Shown here one piece after another: positions 15,001 to 19,954 of a DNA stretch of 25,098 bases. The stretch is from the IMG/VR virus record IMGVR_UViG_3300025128_000309, positions 1 to 25,098 of that record, one strand, 5' to 3'. Within the stretch, counting starts at the first letter, position 1. Each line of letters begins with the position of its first letter. Source of the DNA: a virus. A model generated the notes under the pieces. The model saw only the letters and a list, made by a program, of their open reading frames with translations. It had not been told where the DNA came from and made no database searches. A program made the position numbers and the translations under genes.

Positions 15001-15237
15001 TTAGCGATCTGCGTGATCGCGGAGCTTTTGTATTGCTGCGAGACACGTTTCGTTGCCGCCTTTGTTTGCCCTCTTGCCTGCTTTCCAGGCGAGTCGAGCG
15101 GGACTTTGGGGGTGACCTGCTTTTGGGCCATCATTGTATCCAACCCAGAAGGCGTGCTTTGAAGTCGAGCCTCTGTCGGGAAACCCCTTGTTGTTTATCG
15201 GAGGATTCTCCAAATAGTGATCGTAGATCGTTGTCAC
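15001..15237 (-). CDS. Small hypothetical protein between ardC and HHR-a (78 aa)
   Basis: GTG start at 15237 with AAGGAG 7 nt upstream. The product reads as a real phage protein: MTTIYDHYLENPPINNKGFP, SKHAFWVGYNDGPKAG, LARLAWKAGKR-like helix (ARLAWKAGKRANKGGN). The same frame extends upstream under ardC, but that part is a shadow. FWVGY...LAWKAG is seen in small phage proteins of unknown function. Confidence 0.7.
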   Translation of the reverse strand: MTTIYDHYLENPPINNKGFPDRGSTSKHAFWVGYNDGPKAGHPQSPARLAWKAGKRANKGGNETCLAAIQKLRDHADR

Positions 15238-15251
15238 GTCAGTACTCCTTG

Positions 15252-15269
15252 GGCCGCTATGCAGCGGCC
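15252..15269 (-). other. Hairpin over the ardC stop codon
   Basis: GGCCGCT-GCAT-AGCGGCC on the coding strand, a perfect 7-bp stem with the TAG stop of ardC in its loop and 3' arm. AAGGAG of the next gene follows within 4 nt. No T-run, so it is probably not a terminator; it could slow terminating ribosomes or protect the 3' end. Confidence 0.4.
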
Positions 15270-16171
15270 TGTTGGGTTTTGGATTGCAGGGAGTCGAGGT
15301 AATCGACTGCCTTCTGCGCTTGTGCTGCTGCGTCCTTGATGAACGCCTTGTCATCGTCCAGAGCCTTGAGCCAGCCCTTGAGGTATTGCAGGTGATCGGC
15401 ACGGATCTCACTGCTAACGCCCAGGTCAATGCACAAGATCGCGGCACCGATCTCAGCGATCAGTTCCTCGAATGCATAGCCTCGCTTGTTCTTCGAGTCG
15501 AGGCGATCATTGCGAGACTTGTGCCCCGTCCAGTGGACGTGTTCGTGCAGTAGCGTCGAGTAGAAGCACTCGGTCGCGGTGCTGGTCTTGGTCGCGCTGA
15601 ACAGTGATCGCTCAGGCATGACGATCTGATCGTTGCCAGGGTTGTAGAACGCTCGGCCTTCGCCCGTGTAGGTGAGGCTCGCGCCCACGTTCGCCAGGTA
15701 CTGATCGACGCGATCATTGCGCTCGGTCTCATCAACCTGGTCGATCACTGGTGGTGTCCAGGGGTTCTCGAATCCCTCGATCACGTTGTCACGCACGCTG
15801 CTGTAGTCCCAGACAGCGTCGGTGATAAACCCAAAGACCCCATACTGGCTCTCGGTGTCGCCTGTGGATTCGTTCACCTTCTCGCCAGTCTTAACCTTGC
15901 GAGGGCGTGCGATGTAGAAGTCAGCCTTGCTTTTGACCTGGTAGCCAAGCTTCTGCCAGCCGTTGTAGGTGGAGTAGAACGCTGAGCCTTTCAGCATTGC
16001 GATCAGTGCGTTAGCGCCAGTGGCGCGATGGCCTGTGGCTACGTTGTGGGGCCGCACGGCTAGGCTGGCGAAGGGTAGTGTGAAGTCTTCAGAGTTCACG
16101 CCTTCGATCAGTTGAGTGATCTGCTCAGCAAGCTGATCGTTGATGCGCTGGTTGTGGTCTATCTTGGTCAT
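15257..16171 (-). CDS. ardC: ArdC-type antirestriction protein with zinc metallopeptidase domain
   Basis: 304 aa. ArdC proteins protect incoming DNA from host restriction. The N-terminal ssDNA-binding (DUF1738-like) domain spans about residues 10-130: PFASLAVRPHNVATGHRATG, YSTYNGWQKLGYQVKSKADF. The C-terminal zincin domain has HExxH as H209-E210-H211-V212-H213 (LLHEHVHWTGH) and, after DRLDSKNKRGYAFEELIAE, a glutamate region (E236/E240) that gives the third zinc ligand. Length matches the family. Start 16171 has CGGAG 6 nt upstream; a longer start at 16213 would run back into the leader. It is translated from the RNA downstream of hammerhead HHR-b. Confidence 0.9.
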   Translation of the reverse strand: MTKIDHNQRINDQLAEQITQLIEGVNSEDFTLPFASLAVRPHNVATGHRATGANALIAMLKGSAFYSTYNGWQKLGYQVKSKADFYIARPRKVKTGEKVNESTGDTESQYGVFGFITDAVWDYSSVRDNVIEGFENPWTPPVIDQVDETERNDRVDQYLANVGASLTYTGEGRAFYNPGNDQIVMPERSLFSATKTSTATECFYSTLLHEHVHWTGHKSRNDRLDSKNKRGYAFEELIAEIGAAILCIDLGVSSEIRADHLQYLKGWLKALDDDKAFIKDAAAQAQKAVDYLDSLQSKTQQAAA

Positions 16172-16199
16172 TGGATGCTCCGTTAGTCGTTGTGTGTTG

Positions 16200-16214
16200 C
16201 ATGTATTATACATG
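16200..16214 (-). promoter_or_regulatory. Palindrome with a TATAAT box in the ardC leader
   Basis: CATGTAT-T-ATACATG, a perfect 15-bp palindrome. On the minus strand it contains TATAAT, with TTGGAA (the 3' arm of HHR-b stem I) 16 bp upstream as a weak -35. It could be an internal ardC promoter, an operator, or a hairpin near the 5' end of the cleaved mRNA. Confidence 0.4.
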
Positions 16215-16227
16215 TTGGTTTTGGTTT

Positions 16228-16281
16228 TCCAAGACCCCCGGAGGGGTTTCGATCAGTCACCAGTTGATCTCATCAGTTGGA
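16228..16281 (-). ncRNA. Candidate type I hammerhead ribozyme HHR-b
   Basis: Minus strand: stem I TCCAA (16281-16277); core CTGATGA (16276-16270); stem II GATCA, loop ACTGGTGAC, TGATC (includes the standard G10.1-C11.1 pair); core GAAA (16250-16247); stem III ACCCC, loop TCCG, GGGGT; cleavage triplet GTC (16235-16233); stem I TTGGA (16232-16228). Every invariant core position is present. The cut falls between 16233 and 16232, releasing a 5'-OH mRNA for ardC with a 61-nt leader. The stop codon of the upstream gene is the TGA inside CTGATGA. Confidence 0.92.
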
Positions 16282-16512
16282 GTAACATTCAGAAAATTTG
16301 GCGTGATATGCCTTGCGGCGGCGAGCCAATTCCATCGTGCAGTAGTGGCGCTCGTCTTCGTACTGCCCACACTTGGGGTTGTCTGGGTTGGCAGTGATCG
16401 CGGCAGCGCAGTCCTGCATAACGTAGAGCAGTGAGTCCAGGCTCATGCCCTTGGTCTTGGCGATGTACTGCGAATGCCAGCGCCCGTCACCATCGGTGTA
16501 GATCGCTTCCAT
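16273..16512 (-). CDS. Small hypothetical protein ending inside HHR-b (79 aa)
   Basis: MEAIYTDGDGRWHSQYIAKT ... LLYVMQDCAAAITANPDNPK, CGQYEDERHYCTMELARRRK. The KCGQYEDERHYCTMEL pattern is common in small phage proteins of unknown role. Start 16512 has GGGAGG 7 nt upstream. It overlaps the upstream gene by 26 bp. The final codons and stop (CYSN, TGA) form the 5' arm and part of the catalytic core of HHR-b, so translating ribosomes would block folding. Confidence 0.8.
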   Translation of the reverse strand: MEAIYTDGDGRWHSQYIAKTKGMSLDSLLYVMQDCAAAITANPDNPKCGQYEDERHYCTMELARRRKAYHAKFSECYSN

Positions 16513-16696
16513 CAAGCTGCCTCCCTATAATTCCTGCATCGAACAGGTTCTGTATGGCCCAAGGTTCTATTGCCTGCGCTGCGATTAGCTGCCAAGCAAA
16601 GCCGGTATCGACTAGGTGTTGCCAAGCCTCGATCACCTTGGTCTCATCGGCCTCGATGAACCCTTTAACAATGCCTATGGCTGAGTAGTTATCCAT
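16487..16696 (-). CDS. Small conserved-looking phage protein (69 aa)
   Basis: MDNYSAIGIVKGFIEADETK, VIEAWQHLVDTGFAWQL, IGRQLDGSDLHRW. The motif (VIEAWQ-LVDTG-AWQLQ, then a short helix ending in GxI) recurs in many phages; no function known. GGGGAGG 7-8 nt upstream; its ATG overlaps the previous stop (TGATG), so it is coupled. Confidence 0.82.
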   Translation of the reverse strand: MDNYSAIGIVKGFIEADETKVIEAWQHLVDTGFAWQLIAAQAIEPWAIQNLFDAGIIGRQLDGSDLHRW

Positions 16697-16917
16697 CAGA
16701 CCACCTCCCCAGTGATCGGCTTGATGATCACGTTGCTGGGCGACATGCGTCGGAACAAACCAGAGTGATCGCCGTTGCGCTGAATCCAGATCACCTTGGC
16801 GATGCCGCTCTCGATCCTGATCCAGGCAGGTCGCCATTTGACAACTATAATCATCTGGGGCGCATAGCCAAATTCAAAGCCTTCTGGGCCGTCTAAAAGT
16901 TGATGTGCTAGTGCCAT
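16696..16917 (-). CDS. Small hypothetical protein (73 aa)
   Basis: Beta-rich protein: FGYAPQMIIVVKWRPAWIRI, ESGIAKVIWIQRNGDHSGLF, SNVIIKPITGEVV. No family recognised. Stop and start are fused with both neighbours (TAATG on its 5' side, TGATG on its 3' side), with GGAGG 9 nt before its ATG, so the three small genes behave as one coupled unit. Confidence 0.78.
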   Translation of the reverse strand: MALAHQLLDGPEGFEFGYAPQMIIVVKWRPAWIRIESGIAKVIWIQRNGDHSGLFRRMSPSNVIIKPITGEVV

Positions 16918-17120
16918 TACGCTCGCCCTCCGATCAGTGCTGCCAGGTTGTTCTCCTGTTCCACGATGATCTCCAGGCCAAGCCTTTCGATCCGCTTTAG
17001 ATTTTCAGGGGTCAACGTGCGCGTGCCAGCGATCTCAGCAATGATCTTGGCGTGCTCGCATACCGGGTATGCCTTGTTCTCGCCGTACACATTTTTGATC
17101 TTGATCACGATTGCGTTCAT
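16917..17120 (-). CDS. Small conserved-looking phage protein behind HHR-c (67 aa)
   Basis: MNAIVIKIKNVYGENKAYPV, CEHAKIIAEIAGTRTLTPEN, LKRIERLGLEIIVEQ. The pattern (VYG-Y-P-C--A---A-IAGTKTLT) is frequent in phages and is of unknown function. It is the first gene after hammerhead HHR-c; CGGAG lies 8 nt upstream of the ATG and 13 nt from the expected cut end. Confidence 0.85.
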   Translation of the reverse strand: MNAIVIKIKNVYGENKAYPVCEHAKIIAEIAGTRTLTPENLKRIERLGLEIIVEQENNLAALIGGRA

Positions 17121-17139
17121 AGGATTTTCTCCGTTAGTT

Positions 17140-17198
17140 TTCCAAGACCGTGCAGCGCACGGTTTCGACCAGGCACTACCTGGTCTCGTCAGTTGGAA
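17140..17198 (-). ncRNA. Candidate type I hammerhead ribozyme HHR-c
   Basis: Minus strand: stem I TTCCAA (17198-17193); core CTGACGA (17192-17186); stem II GACCAGG, loop TAGTG, CCTGGTC; core GAAA (17166-17163); stem III ACCGTGC, loop GCT, GCACGGT; cleavage triplet GTC (17148-17146); stem I TTGGAA (17145-17140). All three stems are 6-7 perfect pairs and the core is complete. It starts 3 nt after the stop of the 127-aa gene. The cut between 17146 and 17145 leaves a 25-nt leader for the 67-aa gene. Sequence differs from HHR-e in stems II and III while keeping pairing, which is covariation support. Confidence 0.95.
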
Positions 17199-17200
17199 TG

Positions 17201-17584
17201 TCAGAAGCGAATGCGCTCCCAGTAGGAGTTGACTGGGCGGTAGCGGCAGTCCCAGGTATCGATCAGGTAGCCGTGCTCGACTGCCGTGAGGTGTCTGCTG
17301 TTACGCACGATAGCCACTCCACGGAAATCCCAGTCTGCAAGCTTGATCAGCTTGCCCTGGGCGTTGCGTGGAGGCTTACGCTTGACCAGACCCTGATCTT
17401 CGGCGTAGGCGATCCACACCTTGTCGTGATTTGGATACGCGCCCATCTCCAGGCCAAATGCCATGAGATCGCGGAACACCTTCCCGTAGGATTCACCAAG
17501 CACGATGCTGAGTGATCTAATCACGCAGTCATCTTTGAAGGTTTTGCAAATGCGCTCACCAGCGCCCCAGTTTTGATATTGCAT
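17201..17584 (-). CDS. Possible papain/C39-like cysteine peptidase-fold protein (127 aa)
   Basis: Candidate catalytic Cys20 at the start of a helix (KDDCVIRSLSIVLGESYGKV), His98 (RHLTAVEHG) at a beta strand and Asp109 (YLIDTWD), in the C-H-D order of papain-like folds. The C-terminal strands (HLTAVEHGYLIDTWDCRYRP) resemble the peptidase half. It could instead be an inactive or transferase relative. CGGAGA precedes the ATG by 8 nt, downstream of hammerhead HHR-d. No signal peptide, so cytoplasmic in the host. Confidence 0.7.
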   Translation of the reverse strand: MQYQNWGAGERICKTFKDDCVIRSLSIVLGESYGKVFRDLMAFGLEMGAYPNHDKVWIAYAEDQGLVKRKPPRNAQGKLIKLADWDFRGVAIVRNSRHLTAVEHGYLIDTWDCRYRPVNSYWERIRF

Positions 17585-17604
17585 AGGATTGTCTCCGTTG
17601 TTGG

Positions 17605-17666
17605 CTTACCTCGTCAGCGCGTCGGGAGCCACCCGATCACGGACGCCCTGGGGGCGTTTCGGTTAG
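17605..17666 (-). ncRNA. Candidate type II hammerhead ribozyme HHR-d
   Basis: Circularly permuted order on the minus strand: open stem II CTAACC (17666-17661); core GAAA (17660-17657); stem III ACGCCC, loop CCA, GGGCGT; cleavage triplet GTC (17644-17642); stem I CGTG-A-TCGGG, loop TGGCT, CCCGA-CGCG (one bulge, one G-T wobble); core CTGACGA (17617-17611); stem II GGTAAG (17610-17605, one A/A mismatch). The cut falls between 17642 and 17641. It overlaps the stop codon of the membrane-protein gene (TAA within the stem II arm). Confidence 0.85.
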
Positions 17667-17884
17667 TGATTGAAGTCGTAGCTAAGTTCGATCCAGCCCA
17701 CGATTGCCAGCGCGATCGCGTACACGAACATGGCTGGGCCAAGGATCGTAAAGCCCCAGTGAGCACCCTCGGCTGAGAAGTAGGCCCACTCGGTAAATAC
17801 AACGCCGCTGGCGATGAAAAGCAGCACGATCACTAACCAGGCTGATGCTTTGATCAGTGTCCAGATGATTTGAAATAGGTTCAT
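17663..17884 (-). CDS. Small membrane protein (73 aa)
   Basis: Two hydrophobic segments, residues about 5-31 (IWTLIKASAWLVIVLLFIAS) and about 43-66 (WGFTILGPAMFVYAIALAIV), with short polar ends. Probably a two-helix inner-membrane protein. Function unknown; small phage membrane proteins may serve in exclusion, lysis timing or host takeover. CGGAGA lies 8 nt before the ATG, after HHR-e; its stop codon is inside HHR-d. Confidence 0.8.
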   Translation of the reverse strand: MNLFQIIWTLIKASAWLVIVLLFIASGVVFTEWAYFSAEGAHWGFTILGPAMFVYAIALAIVGWIELSYDFNH

Positions 17885-17903
17885 AGGAATGTCTCCGTTG
17901 GTT

Positions 17904-17962
17904 TTCCAAGACGCCCCGTGGGGCGTTTCGGCTGGTCACCACCCAGCACTCATCAGTTGGAA
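17904..17962 (-). ncRNA. Candidate type I hammerhead ribozyme HHR-e
   Basis: Minus strand: stem I TTCCAA (17962-17957); core CTGATGA (17956-17950); stem II G, bulged T, GCTGG, loop GTGGTGA, CCAGC, C; core GAAA (17929-17926); stem III ACGCCCC/GGGGCGT with a tiny loop; cleavage triplet GTC (17912-17910); stem I TTGGAA (17909-17904). It begins directly after the TAA stop of the PP-loop gene. The cut between 17910 and 17909 leaves a 25-nt leader for the membrane protein. Confidence 0.94.
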
Positions 17963-18757
17963 TTAGACGGCCTCGGCATCGATCACTTGCTCCCACTCGG
18001 TAATCGACAGTTGCTTGCCGTTGTGTTTGCGGATGAAAAGCCGAGTGCCGTTGGCCCAGGGGTCTTTGCGCCAGTGGCCTGCGTTGCAGCGACCGCCCTT
18101 GTTGAGGGGCTGACCAGCGTCTAGCCATGCCTGATGCTTTCGTGATGACTCCTCGCTGAATCGCTGCTCGACTAGCTTGATCGTGTCCCAGGCTTTCTTG
18201 TCATGGCGAATGTCCTTGATCTCCTGGACGCTCATGAATGGGCAGAACACGCAGGATGACTTGGCAACCTTGATGCCGTAGTAGTCGAGGATGTCCAGGC
18301 ACGCCTGACGGTTGAGGTTGCGCTCAACCAGTGGGTACTCGTATTCGTTGGTGTCACCCTTTGGCTTGGTGAATCGAGCAGTGCGATGGCCCTCGTCAGC
18401 CTCGATACCGATCAGGTAGGTGATCTGCTGACCAGGGTATGTCTGATCGATGTACTTCTGGATCACATCGCCTTTGTATTTTTTGCTGCAAACATGCGAG
18501 CCGCCAGGCATAACTGGCACGATGCCCAGTCGGGTAACCCACTCGGTGATGTTCTCGCCTTCTTTGCGAACCACAGTGAAGGGCAGACCAGCGTCGGCGC
18601 ATAGCTGCTTAAAGAAGTTGACGTTGTCGTAAGTAGCCTGTGACTCAGCACCAGTGTCAGCGAAGATGACGTGATCAATATCGATGTTGTCTTCGAGAAG
18701 GTGGATAGCCAGGACAGTGCTGCTATCAACGCCGCCGCCAAATGAAAGAATACGCAT
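17963..18757 (-). CDS. PP-loop ATPase family protein (PAPS reductase-like)
   Basis: 264 aa. N-terminal PP-loop MRILSFGGGVDSSTVLAIHL (S5-x-GGGVDSS), which binds and splits ATP; IFADTGAES is the second conserved element. Then HVCSKKYK with C90, GIEADEGHRTARF, and KSSCVFCPFMS with C169 and C172. C90 plus the CxxC could hold a metal or a 4Fe-4S cluster, as in DndC- and TtcA-like sulphur-transfer enzymes. True sulphate reduction is less likely; RNA/DNA modification or sulphur transfer is a better guess. First gene of the accessory operon, preceded by hammerhead HHR-f; ACGGAGA is 6-7 nt upstream of the ATG. Confidence 0.85.
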   Translation of the reverse strand: MRILSFGGGVDSSTVLAIHLLEDNIDIDHVIFADTGAESQATYDNVNFFKQLCADAGLPFTVVRKEGENITEWVTRLGIVPVMPGGSHVCSKKYKGDVIQKYIDQTYPGQQITYLIGIEADEGHRTARFTKPKGDTNEYEYPLVERNLNRQACLDILDYYGIKVAKSSCVFCPFMSVQEIKDIRHDKKAWDTIKLVEQRFSEESSRKHQAWLDAGQPLNKGGRCNAGHWRKDPWANGTRLFIRKHNGKQLSITEWEQVIDAEAV

Positions 18758-18776
18758 AGGATGTCTCCGTAAGTTT

Positions 18777-18828
18777 TAGTTTCGCCGTCCCATCGGCTCA
18801 TCAGTGCATCGGGATCAGATGCAGACTA
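18777..18828 (-). ncRNA. Candidate type III hammerhead ribozyme HHR-f
   Basis: Third permutation on the minus strand: open stem III TAGT (18828-18825) with cleavage triplet GTC (18826-18824); stem I TGCATC, loop TGATCCC, GATGCA; core CTGATGA (18804-18798); stem II GCCG, loop ATGGGA, CGGC; core GAAA (18783-18780); stem III ACTA (18780-18777), only 4 bp. The cut falls between 18824 and 18823. The weak stem III makes this the least certain of the GTC copies, but a GGCGC/GCGCC hairpin (18845-18829) abuts stem III and could stack on it. It sits 20 nt before the PP-loop gene. Confidence 0.72.
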
Positions 18829-19217
18829 GGCGCTGTTAGTGCGCCTTCGCTTTGTGTCTCGCTTTACGCCTCGCCGCCTCTTGGCGGGTCTTGGGGTGCG
18901 GTTGCCGTGGCAACGAAGCGGAACTTCTACTAATGATTTGAAGCGTGCAACGACTAACGACATACGATACATAGACAGATGCTAGACATCCCCGTCGTGC
19001 AAGGGCTAACGGCCCACGACAAATATGCTCAGATCGGGCGATTTAGGGGTAGTTTGCACGGGTCGCCCCTAAACCTGGGTCGTTAGATGTGTGTTGTGAG
19101 GCATGGTATTTGAGGTGCGATCAGGGGTGATCACAATGCGATCAGTGGCGTTATCAATACGAATTGAGGAAAAAGCGATGCGATGCGGCAAGGGTAAGTG
19201 CTCGAAAAGGGGGGGTA
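18829..19217. other. 389-bp divergent intergenic region, rich in repeats and hairpins
   Basis: No gene seen. Contents: hairpins GGCGC/GCGCC (18829-18845), CCGCC-TCTT-GGCGG (18874-18887) and GTTGCC-GT-GGCAAC (18901-18914); two 18-bp direct repeats CGTGCAAsGrCTAACGrC (18944-18961 and 18996-19013), with CTAACGAC again inverted at 19079-19086; TTTAGGGG (19042-19049) / CCCCTAAA (19066-19073) inverted around TTTGCACG; and TGCGATCAG repeats near terS. It must hold start signals for the leftward accessory operon and for rightward terS, but no consensus sigma70 promoter was found, so phage-specific control is possible. Confidence 0.55.
19116..19148 (+). repeat. Two 12-bp direct repeats 21 bp apart upstream of terS
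   Basis: TGCGATCAGGGG (19116-19127) and TGCGATCAGTGG (19137-19148), 11 of 12 identical, with starts 21 bp apart (two helical turns), about 70-100 bp before the terS start. A protein could bind both from one DNA face. Candidate operator or TerS packaging site. Confidence 0.4.
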
Positions 19218-19691
19218 ATGGATAAGTTGACACCAAAGCAGGAGGCGTTCGCCCAGGCAGTGGCTGGGGGTAAGTCATATGCTGATGCGTATAGAAGTGC
19301 ATACGCCAGCAAGGGCAAACATCAGACGGTGCATAGCGAGGGGTCGAAGCTTATGAAAGACCCCAAGGTTGCCCATAGGATCGATGCTTTGATTGGGCTA
19401 AAGGAGCGGGCTATTCAGCGCAAGGCTGTCTCGGACAGAGAACTGGTGGTAGGGAAGCTGAGGCGATGGGTAGAGGATGGCGTCGATCCAACAACCCACG
19501 AAGAACCGACCGCTGCACAACTGCAAGCCGCTCAGTTGCTGGGTCGCACAGTGGCTCTCTTTAGTGACAAGCAAGTGATCGAGAAGGCTGATCGATCAGC
19601 AGAAGATGTGGCGGCTGAGATCGAACGTCGGCTGTCCCAGGCTGAAGCTGACCAAGCCATAGAAGGAAGCGGTCGCAGCGAGTTGCATTAA
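19218..19691 (+). CDS. terS: Terminase small subunit (TerS)
   Basis: 157 aa. TerS binds the packaging site and hands DNA to TerL. The N-terminal helix-turn-helix is typical of the family: LTPKQEAFAQAVAGGKSYAD, AYRSAY, then SEGSKLMKDPKVAHRIDAL. A helical oligomerisation region (SDRELVVGKLRRWVEDGVDP; AAQLLGRTVALFSDK) and a charged C-terminal tail (DVAAEIERRLSQAEADQA) make up the rest. Start 19218 has a G-rich SD-like run upstream; a start at 19164 would add 18 basic residues. Terminase genes are separated here by 400 bp, unusual for a pair often adjacent. Confidence 0.88.
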   Translation: MDKLTPKQEAFAQAVAGGKSYADAYRSAYASKGKHQTVHSEGSKLMKDPKVAHRIDALIGLKERAIQRKAVSDRELVVGKLRRWVEDGVDPTTHEEPTAAQLQAAQLLGRTVALFSDKQVIEKADRSAEDVAAEIERRLSQAEADQAIEGSGRSELH

Positions 19692-19693
19692 GA

Positions 19694-19722
19694 GTGCCAG
19701 GGGTCTTTTCCTGACACCTTTT
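19694..19722 (+). terminator. Probable rho-independent terminator after terS
   Basis: GTGCCAGG (19694-19701), loop, CCTGACAC (19710-19717) with one C/A mismatch, then CTTTTT. It lies 3 bp after the terS stop and would separate terS from terL transcription, consistent with the new promoter ahead of terL. Confidence 0.65.
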
Positions 19723-19913
19723 TAAGGCCGACCGACCCCACCCCCCCTTATGCAAACTGTCGGTACAAGCTACTGTACATAGTAAAATGCACAAACGATT
19801 ACCCATTTTTCTGACAAACAACACATACCACGAATAACAGCCCCTTTTTTTCTACAGTTTTATGCCAGGAGTCCCAGGCCCAAAAAAAATTTCTAAAAAA
19901 TTTTGACGATAGT
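19723..19913. other. Gap between terS and terL, upstream half
   Basis: No gene seen. It shows C-rich (near 19737-19747), T-rich (19843-19850) and A-rich (19883-19908) tracts, the last being AAAAAAAATTTCTAAAAAAT-like and likely bent. It lies close to the terminase genes, so a packaging (pac or cos) site is possible but not shown. Confidence 0.35.
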
Positions 19914-19951
19914 CTTGACATACGTTGTCAAGTCGCAGAGTCTGCTAAAAT
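19914..19951 (+). promoter_or_regulatory. Extended -10 promoter overlapping a 19-bp palindrome, ahead of terL
   Basis: CTTGACA-TACGT-TGTCAAG (19914-19932) is a perfect inverted repeat suited to a dimeric regulator. TTGTCA within it, 15 bp, then TGCTAAAAT (extended -10, 19943-19951) forms a plausible sigma70 promoter, starting RNA near 19957 just at the nested structure. A repressor on the palindrome would block the -35. The first TTGACA has no -10 at 17 bp. Confidence 0.5.
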
Positions 19952-19954
19952 GTC

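Noticed and set aside
14802-15302. Rightward 166-aa ORF over HHR-a
   Set aside because: Ser/Arg/Cys-rich shadow without SD, crosses the ribozyme and three leftward features.
19042-19073. TTTAGGGG/CCCCTAAA as a terminator
   Set aside because: 16-nt loop and no T-run on either side; better explained as a binding site.
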